Assembly: GCA_005239165.1 (NCBI GenBank)
Contig: RAPG01000006.1
Span: 186,001-250,000, forward strand
Direction of reading: 5' to 3'
DNA from: Allopusillimonas ginsengisoli
Lineage (GTDB): Bacteria; Pseudomonadota; Gammaproteobacteria; Burkholderiales; Burkholderiaceae_B
Length of the DNA stretch: 64,000 nucleotides
Shown: in pieces, positions 1 to 8,217 of the stretch
Numbering within the stretch: the first letter of the stretch is position 1
Layout of the letters: every line of letters begins with the position of its first letter
Translations under genes and position numbers: made by a program
The notes under the pieces: generated by a model
Database searches by the model: none
The model's input: the letters and a program-made list of their open reading frames with translations, nothing else
What the model was told of the DNA's origin: nothing

Positions 1-34
1 CAGACAAAGCCAAAGATATGCACTGGCACAACAG

Positions 35-226
35 CTAAGCCACCTTCAGTAGACGGACTCCACAAGTCCGCACAATGTTGATAACTACGATCTCGGGCGA
101 CAGCATGGCCGCATCGATCATGTTGCCAGCTTGAGTACTGGGGAGCATCGAATCAACAGGCTCCGGCAACTCAGCCGGCGCTGCGGGTTGACCCCATTCC
201 GACAGAGCTTTGCCGATCTGCGCCAT
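35..226 (-). CDS. small phage protein, unknown function
   Basis: A 63-residue reading frame on the minus strand with a purine-rich GAGAGAAG ribosome site just before its ATG. It is divergent from the HNH gene at 244 and lies where the late genes of the prophage should begin. The sequence is acidic to neutral with no membrane segment or motif I recognise. It could be a phage structural or lysis accessory protein; the call as a gene rests only on the ribosome site and position. Confidence 0.4.
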   Translation of the reverse strand: MAQIGKALSEWGQPAAPAELPEPVDSMLPSTQAGNMIDAAMLSPEIVVINIVRTCGVRLLKVA

Positions 227-243
227 AATCTTCTCTCACACCT

Positions 244-1827
244 ATGATAATGAATGAGATCTTGCGAGGATCACTTTTGTCCAAGCCTAAACCCTCTCGT
301 GATGACTTTTCGAAAGCAACCATTGTAAAACTTGCACAACGAGTCAGTTACCGATGCTCTAAGCCCGACTGCAGAGTTCCAACAATCGGGCCGGCTCACG
401 CTGGCGGCATCACTAGTATAGGCACAGCCGCCCACATTACTGCCGCAGCGAAAGGCGGGCCCCGCTTCGATGATTCCCTCACTGCCGAGCAACGTCGATC
501 CTACACGAACGGAATCTGGCTATGCGCAATCCACGGCCGGGAGGTCGACAGTGATGACTCTCGCTATAGCGTAAGCGAGTTACTCGAATGGAAGAGCTCA
601 GCCGAGAATTTTTCACACCTGCAGTTGGGTAAACCCCAGCCAAAGGAAGATGACGCCACTAAAATGCTTCTGATGGCAGCAACGGGCAGCCATGGCAGCA
701 TATTCCCGGGCGCCATCACTAAATTTCACCAGGCATTTCAGAGTGTTCTCAATCAGATGGACCCTCGATTTGAGATCACTACTCAATACGGCGAAAATGG
801 GCCGATCTACAAGGTCTCTGCGAAACAACCAACCAGCGTAACAATGAGAATACGCGGGGACCTCCGAGGCGAAAATATTTCGAAGCAGTTCAGCGACCTA
901 GTTGAGCATGGCTTGCCCGTGAAGCTCAATGATGTTCAAATCAGTATCCAGGACGCCCCCTCACTGAATGAGATACTTGGCCAACGCGAAGCCGGTCCGT
1001 TAATTTGGTCTCAAATCCCAAAAGCCGGAGAAATCCGTCTTCGTGTTATTTCTAAGGATGGCCGCAGCATATCCGCATTTCCACCCATCCCAGCTGAGTT
1101 CCGCATAGGCACTTTATCTGGCCGGCTGAAATCTTCTGCACCTCGGAGCCTGCTGGATATTGAAGTAATTTTCGAACGCGACATTTCTGGCAACATATTG
1201 CTCACCCCTCATCTCGACCGATGGAATGGGCTGGACATCCGCCGCCTACCTAATTATGACGATATGTTTGAGCTTTTTGTCAACCTTGCTCGTGGCGGGT
1301 CTCTAGGAATTCGGACGCTCATTGACGGTCAAGACGTAATGCAGGAAGCAATCATCGCGTGCTCGACAGAGCACACAATTCGATGGAATGCCATCGCACT
1401 GGAATACACACAGGCCGCACGCTCGATCGCCAAGCACCTTGACGTCAACATTCAAATGCGCCTATCCGAGATCCAAACTAGACCAGAGTCTAATGAGGTT
1501 ATTAATACTGCCGATACCTTGGAGCTCTCATCAAAACTTCCGTCAGATTTCTGTGCCAGCGTAACTCTAAACAACAGCTTCCAACTTCCACCCGGCCCTA
1601 ATGGGGTCTGGCGTCTCCCCATGGTTCGATTTGGGGTGCCTGGAAGAGTCGTAGCCGTTTTTGGACAGGATGTAACTATCCCAGCCTTCGGGTATTACTT
1701 TTCAAATATCGAGGTAACGCCTTCTGGAGAGCTAGACGAATCCGGTATGAAGATAGCTACAGTTTCTGGTACCGACTCAACGACACGAACTGTTGTGAAA
1801 GATGAGCCTGAAGACGCTCCCCTTTAA
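244..1827 (+). CDS. HNH-domain protein, candidate phage-borne defence effector
   Basis: A 527-residue protein. Residues about 30-120 form an HNH-type zinc nuclease domain: a CxxxxC knuckle (CSKPDC), then a GTAAHI motif supplying the first His, then NGIWLCAIHGREVD supplying the Asn and last His, then a helical WKSSAE segment. The remaining 400 residues look mostly beta-rich with no domain I can name. The annotated ATG has no ribosome site; a TTG at 277 in the same frame follows AGGA and may be the real start. It is convergent with the leftward early operon and sits between the Q-like/wHTH genes and the late region, opposite to the late genes: a typical slot for independently expressed accessory genes. 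A defence role is inferred from domain and position only. Confidence 0.8.
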   Translation: MIMNEILRGSLLSKPKPSRDDFSKATIVKLAQRVSYRCSKPDCRVPTIGPAHAGGITSIGTAAHITAAAKGGPRFDDSLTAEQRRSYTNGIWLCAIHGREVDSDDSRYSVSELLEWKSSAENFSHLQLGKPQPKEDDATKMLLMAATGSHGSIFPGAITKFHQAFQSVLNQMDPRFEITTQYGENGPIYKVSAKQPTSVTMRIRGDLRGENISKQFSDLVEHGLPVKLNDVQISIQDAPSLNEILGQREAGPLIWSQIPKAGEIRLRVISKDGRSISAFPPIPAEFRIGTLSGRLKSSAPRSLLDIEVIFERDISGNILLTPHLDRWNGLDIRRLPNYDDMFELFVNLARGGSLGIRTLIDGQDVMQEAIIACSTEHTIRWNAIALEYTQAARSIAKHLDVNIQMRLSEIQTRPESNEVINTADTLELSSKLPSDFCASVTLNNSFQLPPGPNGVWRLPMVRFGVPGRVVAVFGQDVTIPAFGYYFSNIEVTPSGELDESGMKIATVSGTDSTTRTVVKDEPEDAPL

Positions 1828-1932
1828 GCACCGCATAACCTCGCGAGCTAGTTGAACGGCACATTGACAGAAATGGCCCACACAGTAAACGAACAAAAAA
1901 TAAAGCCTCACACGTGTCGCAGCGTCAAAAAC

Positions 1933-2226
1933 TCAAGACGCAATCGCCCTGACGAAATTATGGCACTTCTCGTGGCAGTCTTGGGAAAGTTCATGTGGCA
2001 CTTTTCGCCATGCGTAAGTCGCAAATCCCCCTCGACAGGCAGCAGGCTCGATCTCCACAGAGCCATGTTCGCATAACGACTCCAGCACGCGTAGTACACC
2101 GTTGCGCACACGCTGCCGATCTGCGCCCGTTGCCCGAGGGGCGACATATCGGACTATCTCCGCCATCCGAAACTGCCTGCCTGGATATGGTGCCAGCAGA
2201 TCCATTACTTCATGCGCATACTTCAA
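1933..2226 (-). CDS. phage winged-helix-like DNA-binding protein
   Basis: A 97-residue basic protein, last gene of the leftward early operon. Start is a TTG overlapping the stop of the Q-like gene (CTTTGA), with AGGAGG five bases before it. The N-terminal pattern (KYAHEVMDLLAPYPGRQF, then IVRYVAPRA) looks like a small winged-helix fold. A paralogue with the same overlapped TTG start lies at 52037-52327 in the second prophage. A regulatory role near the late-gene switch is likely from position, but no function is established. Confidence 0.7.
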   Translation of the reverse strand: MKYAHEVMDLLAPYPGRQFRMAEIVRYVAPRATGADRQRVRNGVLRVLESLCEHGSVEIEPAACRGGFATYAWRKVPHELSQDCHEKCHNFVRAIAS

Positions 2227-2579
2227 AGCAACCTCCTACTCACAGCATCTTTGAACAACCCAAGGTAAAGCTTGTAATGGTGATCGGACAGCCATACGCC
2301 CGTCACCTGCCCTATCCAGCGCCTGGCTGCCTCCCGCCGTGCACGAGCAGGAAGGTCGGCAAACATGGTGTTCTTCTGCGGGTATTCGGCAGTAATCACC
2401 ATGCTTTCATGATGAGGCAGCGCCCGGTGCATGGCATCCACGATCAGCGCCTGATCATGATTGATTGGCCGGTGATCATCTTCCCATGACACGTACGGCG
2501 TCATGTTGCCCACAGTCTCACCTGACCAGCACCAGCGCGCCCAGTTCCAGAGCAGCGAGTCAGCATCTATCCTTTGCAT
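2223..2579 (-). CDS. Q-like late antitermination or DUF1133-type phage protein
   Basis: 118 residues. GGAGG lies seven bases before the ATG at 2579, which overlaps the stop of the upstream gene (TTAATG). The N-terminus is Trp-rich (LLWNWARWCW); the C-terminal half, with RRWIGQVTGVWLSDHHYKL, looks like a helix-turn-helix for DNA or polymerase contact. Position at the end of the early operon fits a late-gene activator such as Q. A truncated copy sits at 52324-52541. The exact family is not certain. Confidence 0.6.
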   Translation of the reverse strand: MQRIDADSLLWNWARWCWSGETVGNMTPYVSWEDDHRPINHDQALIVDAMHRALPHHESMVITAEYPQKNTMFADLPARARREAARRWIGQVTGVWLSDHHYKLYLGLFKDAVSRRLL

Positions 2580-2935
2580 TAACGCCTCCATACCGGGCTG
2601 AACTCGATGCCGTTACCAATGCCGCCGGGCGTCCACATGGGAGGCTGATCGCGGTCAATGTCAGCTCTGCGCGGATGTGCTTTGACGTTCTCCGGCTTCA
2701 TCTCCCGAAACACGGGGCGATATGCCCGGTTGCCGCGCTCGCATTTCAATGGCGCCGACTCAACCACACGTATGTAATCCGTCAGAATCTTGCGTTCTGA
2801 GCGCCCGTCGTCGGGTGTTTCGCCTAAGATGCGGCAGACTTCTTTCACGGGAGTTTCAGCCGGCACACAAATGCCCCTGTCACGTTTGAGTTTGTGGATA
2901 GCCGCCATTTTGATGGTGTGTATGTCCTTTCTCAT
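2579..2935 (-). CDS. phage early-operon protein, unknown function
   Basis: 118 residues beginning MRKDIHTIK, starting one base after the RuvC-like gene stop and ending on the next start codon, so it is tightly coupled on both sides. It is basic, with a helical ETPVKEVCRILGETPDDG stretch that could be a helix-turn-helix. No catalytic motif seen. Part of the ninX-like block of small genes between replication and Q in lambdoid phages. Confidence 0.65.
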   Translation of the reverse strand: MRKDIHTIKMAAIHKLKRDRGICVPAETPVKEVCRILGETPDDGRSERKILTDYIRVVESAPLKCERGNRAYRPVFREMKPENVKAHPRRADIDRDQPPMWTPGGIGNGIEFSPVWRR

Positions 2936-2936
2936 T

Positions 2937-3518
2937 TCACACTGTCCCTTTGGCAACAACAGCAACTGCCAACGCGGCCCATGCATGGCTGCTAACTCCA
3001 TACAAAGGCCCGGGCTTTGCCTTAATACCAATCTGCGGGGTTTTGCCGCCGCCCGTGCGCGGGAACATGTCCAGTAGCGCCTGACGGATGTTGGCGTCTT
3101 TGGCTTTGATGCTGCCGCACAGCTGCAGCTTGATGTCTTTTCGGTAAACCAGCGTTACCTCGTCTGGTGAATGCCATGCCTGCTGAAATCGACCAATCCA
3201 GCGCACTGTCTCAAAGACCTCACGCCCAACGGGCATGCCGTAGCTGGCCACCATTTCTATGGCAAGGCGATACCCATTGATGCCGAAGTGCTGGCGTTGC
3301 AGATAGATCAGCAATTCGGCATTTGGCATAACGCCTGACGCGTTTACGTGTTCACCATCGAAGGCACACCAGCCCGACTGCTCGGTACCGGGGTCGATAG
3401 CCAGTATCGGCATCCTGCGGCCAACTGGAGCCGATCCTTGGCGATATCTCTTGGCCCCATCAAGGGCGGCAAGATCCTCACGCACCGTCGACGGAAAGGC
3501 CACGTCTTCAAGACTCAT
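2937..3518 (-). CDS. RuvC-fold Holliday-junction resolvase-like phage nuclease
   Basis: 193 residues with an RNase H-like fold: the first strand carries the acidic motif ILAIDPGTEQSGW, a second acid is in RLAIEMVASYGM, and the last helix reads SSHAWAALAVAV. This is the family of RuvC-like resolvases that replace RusA or NinG in many phages and would cleave branched DNA before packaging. In the last helix the His fits the position of a metal ligand, but the usual final Asp of RuvC is Ala. GAGGT precedes the ATG; the gene overlaps the zinc-finger-like gene upstream by 11 bases. Confidence 0.8.
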   Translation of the reverse strand: MSLEDVAFPSTVREDLAALDGAKRYRQGSAPVGRRMPILAIDPGTEQSGWCAFDGEHVNASGVMPNAELLIYLQRQHFGINGYRLAIEMVASYGMPVGREVFETVRWIGRFQQAWHSPDEVTLVYRKDIKLQLCGSIKAKDANIRQALLDMFPRTGGGKTPQIGIKAKPGPLYGVSSHAWAALAVAVVAKGTV

Positions 3519-3747
3519 GGCTCATTACCTCGTTGACGAACTTCTGTTGCACGCCTTCCAGCCATTGCCGACGGCGTTCAGCAGCTTCTCGCCCTGCAGA
3601 CTCATATTTCTGGCAATGACGTTTGTATGTCGCGCTGTAAAAGCTCGCCCTGCTCTTTTCGAATACGCAGTGACCGAACCCCAGCCTTGCCATCGCACCG
3701 GCTTCGCGCAGGCTGAATTGCTTGCAGTCGATGCATTGATAAGTCAT
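3508..3747 (-). CDS. small Cys-rich phage protein
   Basis: 79 residues. CIDCKQF near the N-terminus, then GHC and RHC further on, suggest a zinc knuckle. Its ATG overlaps the P-like gene stop as ATGA, so translation is coupled. Similar short zinc-ribbon-like proteins occur beside phage replication genes. No function established. Confidence 0.65.
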   Translation of the reverse strand: MTYQCIDCKQFSLREAGAMARLGFGHCVFEKSRASFYSATYKRHCQKYESAGREAAERRRQWLEGVQQKFVNEVMSHES

Positions 3748-4391
3748 GCAGCCTCCTGCCGTGGAGCAGCGAGAGCGAGCATTTCGTCTGTCGTGATGCG
3801 TTCAAAGCCCACAAGTGGCGCATCTGATCCGCCCAGCATCACTGTTCGTGCCCTTGCGCCGTCACCGATAAGCACCGGCGGTTGCGAAGCCAAACCGTTC
3901 TGGCTGTTTTGCTGCTCGGCGATGCCAACAAGCTGGCGCGGGTAACCCGGCCTCTCGCTGCGGACACGGTATCCTCGATATCGGTTTTCAAACTCCTTGG
4001 CGACGAAAGGCCATTCGTTTTCGGTCTTTGTGCCGAGAGCCACCCAGCCGCCCATGTCGTGGACGACCCTGTGAATGATCGGATCGTCGAACACCACCGA
4101 TGCGTACGTACCGACCTGTCGCACAGCCTTATCGACCTTCGACCAGGCGACCATTGCCGCGTCTTGGCTGGATCCGCCTAGCATCTTCACGATGTCTGCA
4201 GGCTTGGGCATGAACTGGCCAGAATCCGGATTTACGCAATGACGGTTGAAGGCGTCAGCAACAGCGCGGTAATCGTACGGCTTCATCGCTTGCCACCAAA
4301 CGCCTCCGGCGAAGTCGGAAATCTCCTGCCGGTAGAAGGCATACACCCCACCAAGCAAAGTGAAAAACTCGGCTTTGTCAGAATCGATCAT
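3744..4391 (-). CDS. replication P-like protein (DUF6475-like), putative helicase loader
   Basis: 215 residues following directly after the O-like gene (ATGA overlap). Conserved-looking blocks are FMPKPADIVKML, an AWSKVDKAVRQVGTYASVVF block, and DDPIIHRVVHDMGGW, then EFENRYRGY. These match my recollection of the DUF6475 phage family, found beside O-like initiators and thought to act as helicase loader or P analogue. Recruitment of host DnaB is inferred from gene order. Confidence 0.7.
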   Translation of the reverse strand: MIDSDKAEFFTLLGGVYAFYRQEISDFAGGVWWQAMKPYDYRAVADAFNRHCVNPDSGQFMPKPADIVKMLGGSSQDAAMVAWSKVDKAVRQVGTYASVVFDDPIIHRVVHDMGGWVALGTKTENEWPFVAKEFENRYRGYRVRSERPGYPRQLVGIAEQQNSQNGLASQPPVLIGDGARARTVMLGGSDAPLVGFERITTDEMLALAAPRQEAA

Positions 4392-5158
4392 TGGACAGTC
4401 CTCGCAAGACGTTCGGCAACCTCCCGGTTTCTGGCTTCCAAGGCCTCTTGGCGATTTTTCCCTTCAAGTGGCCTAGCGGTGCCCACCCACGAAGCTTCAA
4501 AACCCTGCCATCCGCGCTCGATGCACTTTCGCAGCGTCTGGTCTAGCGTCCACCCAACACGGGCAGCCTCACGCTTGATTCCAGCCAGAGCAAGCTCCGT
4601 CAGAGGCGCTCGCTTCTTCATTCGGATCGCAAGGAACTCATGAGCAACCTGAGGATCGACTCCGTGGCCAACCAGGTCAGAAACAGACAGCGAAGCGGAA
4701 CGCGTAGCGGTTTTTCTTTTGCTTGTTTTCTTTTCTTCTTTTTCTATATCTATATCTGTATCTGTATCTATATCTAGCACGTCACTGTGACGTTTCAGTA
4801 ACGTCACATCATCGTCACTGGTCTGTTTCTGCTTCTCACGGTAGCGCCGTGTACGTTCTTTGCTGCTGTCGGACTTCATCTGGCGCTTATCCCATCCAAG
4901 CGGCTGCCAGTCCTCGCCAATCAAACCTGCAGCGATAAGGCGGCGCTTTACATCACGGATGATGGCGTGGTCGATCCAAAGACGTTGAGCGACGATTCGG
5001 TCCATCAACTCAGGCGGGCAATTCTGATCCAGCGCACCGTCGCATTTCAGTGCCAATACGCCAATAAAATGACGCTGGTCTTCAAAAGCCAGAGTGATCA
5101 TCTTTGGATCGTTAAGAAAGTCCGTATACATGCGAAACCAAGGAAGTGAAGCGCTCAT
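4388..5158 (-). CDS. phage replication initiator, O-like
   Basis: 256 residues. The N-terminal 100 residues (MSASLPWFRMYTDFLNDPKM, then VLALKCDG) are typical of O-like phage replication proteins with a winged-helix origin-binding domain. A basic linker (KERTRRYREKQKQ) and a D/I/T repeat linker follow, then a C-terminal region resembling DnaT/DnaD-type partner-binding domains (WTLDQTLRKCIERGWQGFEASW). In lambda the origin lies inside O; here an AT-rich 6-mer repeat is inside the gene. Starts overlap the HNH gene stop. Confidence 0.8.
   Translation of the reverse strand: MSASLPWFRMYTDFLNDPKMITLAFEDQRHFIGVLALKCDGALDQNCPPELMDRIVAQRLWIDHAIIRDVKRRLIAAGLIGEDWQPLGWDKRQMKSDSSKERTRRYREKQKQTSDDDVTLLKRHSDVLDIDTDTDIDIEKEEKKTSKRKTATRSASLSVSDLVGHGVDPQVAHEFLAIRMKKRAPLTELALAGIKREAARVGWTLDQTLRKCIERGWQGFEASWVGTARPLEGKNRQEALEARNREVAERLARTVQ
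4738..4776. repeat. TATATC/TGTATC 6-base tandem repeat inside the O-like gene
   Basis: About six tandem copies of a TATATC or TGTATC hexamer, encoding the Asp-Ile/Asp-Thr linker of the O-like protein on the minus strand. It is followed by an A-rich stretch encoding the Glu/Lys part. It is the most AT-rich stretch of the gene and could serve as unwinding DNA of an internal origin, or be only a flexible linker. Confidence 0.7.
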
Positions 5159-5661
5159 GCCGCTCTCCTTTCTAAATATGCCCTCAAAAAGCGCTCAACA
5201 TCGGCCTCAGCCTCGGCGGGCCACTGACCTAGCGCCATCAGTTGGGTACGAGTCTTTTGAAGCCATGCGATCTGCAGGCTCTCGGAAGTTGCCTTGTCGT
5301 ACTGACCCGAGCTGTCCAGCCGCACATGGCAGCCGATAAGGCCCAGACGGGTACAGCACAACGGAATCGTGAAGGCGTCAGAAACCTTCAAGCCCTTGCC
5401 TTTTCCAAGCGCCAGCAGATTTAGGTGGGCAGCTTGGCTGTGCTTCTCCAGTCCGCAGCAGACGCACGGAAGTGCAGCGACGTTCTGCCGGTGGCGCTTG
5501 CTTCGAAATACCGAAGGCTCACTGTGTCGGTGATCCAGAGCGGTACCTACGGCCAGAGCGACACGCTGTGCAAGTCCTGGAGCCTTCTTTGCACCCTTTC
5601 GTACGGGCGAAGTTATGGCACGTAGCGGCGTCCGTCTGATTAGCGGTGATCGGCGCATCAT
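5155..5661 (-). CDS. HNH-like phage nuclease (DUF968-like)
   Basis: About 168 residues, starting at the paired ATGATG that overlaps the stop of the DUF1367-like gene. N-terminus is Arg-rich (RRSPLIRRTPLR). The core is CVCCG, AAHLN, KVSDAFTIPLCC and GCHVRLD, a zinc/HNH layout like DUF968 and other phage recombination nucleases. It likely processes recombination or replication intermediates; substrate unknown. Confidence 0.7.
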   Translation of the reverse strand: MMRRSPLIRRTPLRAITSPVRKGAKKAPGLAQRVALAVGTALDHRHSEPSVFRSKRHRQNVAALPCVCCGLEKHSQAAHLNLLALGKGKGLKVSDAFTIPLCCTRLGLIGCHVRLDSSGQYDKATSESLQIAWLQKTRTQLMALGQWPAEAEADVERFLRAYLERRAA

Positions 5662-6179
5662 TCCCCAAAACCTCCAAGGACGGCCTCCACCATCGCGCCA
5701 GCTGCCATGGGCGACAGGTGCGGCCACATCGTCTTGCAGGCGTGTGGCGTGCGCAGAAATGCCACGGCATCAGCGTGAAACGCCTCCATGTCGGCCTGTT
5801 CCAGCTTGGCGTAGCTGATTGACTTGGGTACCGGTATGACACCGCCTTTCGGTCCGGGATACCAATTCACAAATCCGCTCCCGACTTTTAGCCAAGCACG
5901 GAATGCGTCAAAGTCTTCAAATCGCTCCTGCGACTCGAATACTGCCGACTCCATGGCCATGTGTTTGCGGTGATACCAGCCCAGACGCTCCTGATGCGTC
6001 TTGATGTCGACCATCTCGCCCGGCTCAAGCTTGAGCAACCGATTCCAAAGCCGACGCCACTGCCGGCGTCCGCGTTCACCCAGACCGTCCACGTAGCCAA
6101 ACATGGCACGCCGAGCAATGGCTTTCTCTTCCTCAGACAACGCGATATCAGGCTGGCGCACCAGCGTGATTTCAGCCAT
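5658..6179 (-). CDS. DUF1367-like phage protein
   Basis: 173 residues; the ATG at 6179 follows GGAGG and shares one base with the stop of the upstream gene. Diagnostic blocks are RLGWYHRKHMAMESAVFES, FDAFRAWLKVGSGF, and PVPKSISYAKLEQADMEAF. This matches the DUF1367 family of lambdoid phages, a ninB-region gene of unknown function. Fully coupled within the leftward operon. Confidence 0.75.
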   Translation of the reverse strand: MAEITLVRQPDIALSEEEKAIARRAMFGYVDGLGERGRRQWRRLWNRLLKLEPGEMVDIKTHQERLGWYHRKHMAMESAVFESQERFEDFDAFRAWLKVGSGFVNWYPGPKGGVIPVPKSISYAKLEQADMEAFHADAVAFLRTPHACKTMWPHLSPMAAGAMVEAVLGGFGE

Positions 6180-6511
6180 CACGCAGCCCTCCACACCGAA
6201 GCGTTCGCCATGTGACTACTGACCGTCTTCACCGGGCCAATACCCACACGCACAATCAAACGGTGTCGTGCGGCTTTCGCAATGATGGATCCCCAGGCCC
6301 GACAATGCGGCGGCTGAGGAATCGACAACACCTCGTACGCATAGGCGCGAACGTCTTCCGTCATGAACTCTTTACCGGGATGCGCAGCAAGATAAACACG
6401 TAGTGCAGCCATGGCCTGCTCACCCCAAGCTTCATGTACAGCCTGGGCGTGATCCAAAGCCTGCTGCATACCAGCGTCGCGCGCCTGCTTGCAAGCTTGC
6501 ATACCGATCAC
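6179..6511 (-). CDS. phage early protein, unknown function
   Basis: 110 residues. The start may be the GTG at 6511 overlapping the CII-like stop, or the ATG at 6502. A helical N-terminus rich in Ala/Gln is followed by AHPGKEFMTEDVRAYAYEVL and AWGSIIAKAARHRLI, which read as a winged-helix-like module. Such proteins are common just after cII in betaproteobacterial phages. Function unknown. Confidence 0.65.
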   Translation of the reverse strand: MIGMQACKQARDAGMQQALDHAQAVHEAWGEQAMAALRVYLAAHPGKEFMTEDVRAYAYEVLSIPQPPHCRAWGSIIAKAARHRLIVRVGIGPVKTVSSHMANASVWRAA

Positions 6512-6951
6512 CCCACCATGCCTTGCATACGCTGCGTCACCGTGGCTGCAACGGTCTGCAGTTCTCGCTCAGCCTCACGGATGCGTTCGATTTCCTTAAC
6601 GTCGACACGACCATCGGCAAGTGCGGTGTGGATCGCCTGCATGTATTGGCCATTGGCCACGCCCAGCCCTACAACTTGTTCCAGCACAGCCATGTCCGAA
6701 GAATCAGCTGCACCGTTGGGCACCTTGACGAGCAAAAAGCCTTCTTCGTGCGCCCAAGCCTTGAGCATTCGGTGATCGCCGGTCAGTGCGGTAATACGCC
6801 GGGCTTCGGCGAATGTGAGGTGATGTGTTTCGTTATTTGGATTCACTTTGTTGCGCAGAACCGCTGGTGAGATTCCAACCCGCGGCCCCAGAGACTCTGA
6901 ACCACCTGGATAGTCATGAACGGTTGCGTGTGCGGCATCGATGCTGTTCAT
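6508..6951 (-). CDS. CII-like phage regulator
   Basis: 147 residues. Begins MNSIDAAHATVHDYPGG, followed by SLGPRVGISPAVLRNKVNP, a helix-turn-helix layout typical of the phage regulatory CII family; the C-terminal half is helical. It would activate lysogeny promoters or control replication genes. It is the first gene of the compact leftward block after the Cro-like gene, from which it is separated by about 1.27 kb that carries plus-strand genes. Confidence 0.75.
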   Translation of the reverse strand: MNSIDAAHATVHDYPGGSESLGPRVGISPAVLRNKVNPNNETHHLTFAEARRITALTGDHRMLKAWAHEEGFLLVKVPNGAADSSDMAVLEQVVGLGVANGQYMQAIHTALADGRVDVKEIERIREAERELQTVAATVTQRMQGMVG

Positions 6952-7004
6952 TGCCGTTTACCTCGAACGTTTTAAGAAACTCGCTCCACCGATACAGTGG
7001 AGTT

Positions 7005-7214
7005 ATGGAGAAAATTAAGACGGAACCCGTACCCGCGCTGGCTTTCAACCTGTTGACCGACACAACGCGGATCACCCTCTTTGACGAAGCCGCCGATCTG
7101 GCTTATCAAACGTTTGAAGATCCGACTGACGGCCACATAGAGTGTGTTTACGTGCGCCTGATGCTCAACCATATTGGCGGCGGCTGGCATGAAGGTGCCG
7201 TGACGGTTCATTGA
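7005..7214 (+). CDS. small phage accessory protein
   Basis: 69 residues, MEKIKTEPVPALAF onward, with GGAG four bases before the ATG. Divergent from the CII-like gene. Acidic, no membrane segment. It is on the plus strand inside the leftward operon, so it must have its own promoter between 6952 and 7004. Function unknown. Confidence 0.5.
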   Translation: MEKIKTEPVPALAFNLLTDTTRITLFDEAADLAYQTFEDPTDGHIECVYVRLMLNHIGGGWHEGAVTVH

Positions 7215-7337
7215 GGCGGTCAACCCTAGTCGGCTAAGATTTGGAATCCCAGTAACCAAACGTTTCCGAAAAGGATTGACCATACGATTGGTGAGATAGC
7301 CATCATTAGTACGGCTGTCGCAACGGCTGCAACCGCC

Positions 7338-7757
7338 TTGTTTGCCCTGCTGAGCTTTGTAATCACTAAGCGCCAGTCCGACCCGTATGTAAGCGGATCG
7401 ATAACCGCGCTGGATGACGGACGATATATTCTGCACGTCACGATTCACCCTGCCCAACAGGCGATGCGTTTCGTTGCGCTTTCCGTACGAGGCGCGAAAA
7501 TCGGCAAGCCAGAATTTGATTACGACCCCTGCCTCGACACAATTAAATACCACCCTTCTCAAAACTTATCCTCTGGAAGGTTGGGGCTTGATATTTCGCT
7601 TCCTCCAGCTAAGGTTTCGCTCAAGCCCGTCGAGCGATCTTTTCTCATCGAGTCGCGCAAAAGCCAAAGCTCTTGGGACATTGCACTCCATACGCGATTC
7701 ATGTTTTTGCCGGTCAAATACAAAATCACGGCCAGGATCATTAATGACAGAGCTTGA
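7338..7757 (+). CDS. membrane-anchored protein of unknown function
   Basis: About 139 residues from TTG at 7338. The open frame reaches further up, to an ATT at 7287 or 7275 behind AAGG, which would complete an N-terminal membrane helix (IGEIAIISTAVATAATALF, continuing to about 7360). The rest is a beta-rich, probably extracytoplasmic domain. An opposite-strand frame at 7559-7813 also has a membrane helix, so strand choice is not settled. Confidence 0.45.
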   Translation: MFALLSFVITKRQSDPYVSGSITALDDGRYILHVTIHPAQQAMRFVALSVRGAKIGKPEFDYDPCLDTIKYHPSQNLSSGRLGLDISLPPAKVSLKPVERSFLIESRKSQSSWDIALHTRFMFLPVKYKITARIINDRA

Positions 7758-7841
7758 ATCAGAAGAAGCCACTCTCGTAAATTACTCATGGCTAAATACC
7801 TCACTGTTTGCATTTACAGCTTCCATAAGGCTTAGTACGGC

Positions 7842-8138
7842 ATGGAAAAAGTTGAAATCGAAGCTGACCTGCGAGACGCGTTCAACATCACCCACAGAGT
7901 TATGGGCAAGGCTCCGGCGACGGTCGTTGCAGAAGTTTTCGTGCGGATGTGCCGGAACAATTCTCGTCACGCCGCCGAAGGTGACGATGCGACCGTCGTT
8001 CACAGCGAAGATAAGGAAGAGATCGAAGACCTCTTGCATGATGCCTTCAGAATTACGCGCAGGGCTTTGGGGAAAGCTCCGGCACGAGTGGTCGCTGATG
8101 TGTTTGTGCAACTCACTTTTTTGCCGAAAAAAGGATGA
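7842..8138 (+). CDS. protein with an internal tandem duplication, unknown function
   Basis: 98 residues made of two copies of one module: LRDAFNITHRVMGKAP then TVVAEVFVRM, and LHDAFRITRRALGKAP then RVVADVFVQL, separated by an acidic linker. Each copy is an amphipathic helical unit, so the protein could be a pseudo-dimer. Codon use looks genuinely coding on this strand. There is no strong ribosome site. It lies antisense to the leader of the leftward operon. Function unknown. Confidence 0.55.
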   Translation: MEKVEIEADLRDAFNITHRVMGKAPATVVAEVFVRMCRNNSRHAAEGDDATVVHSEDKEEIEDLLHDAFRITRRALGKAPARVVADVFVQLTFLPKKG

Positions 8139-8217
8139 GGCCTTTGGCAAACGGATTCGTCGCAGAGTCGCGCCATGATGTCTCACTAGCCAGACCGTTA
8201 AGGCATCTCGCATTAAG

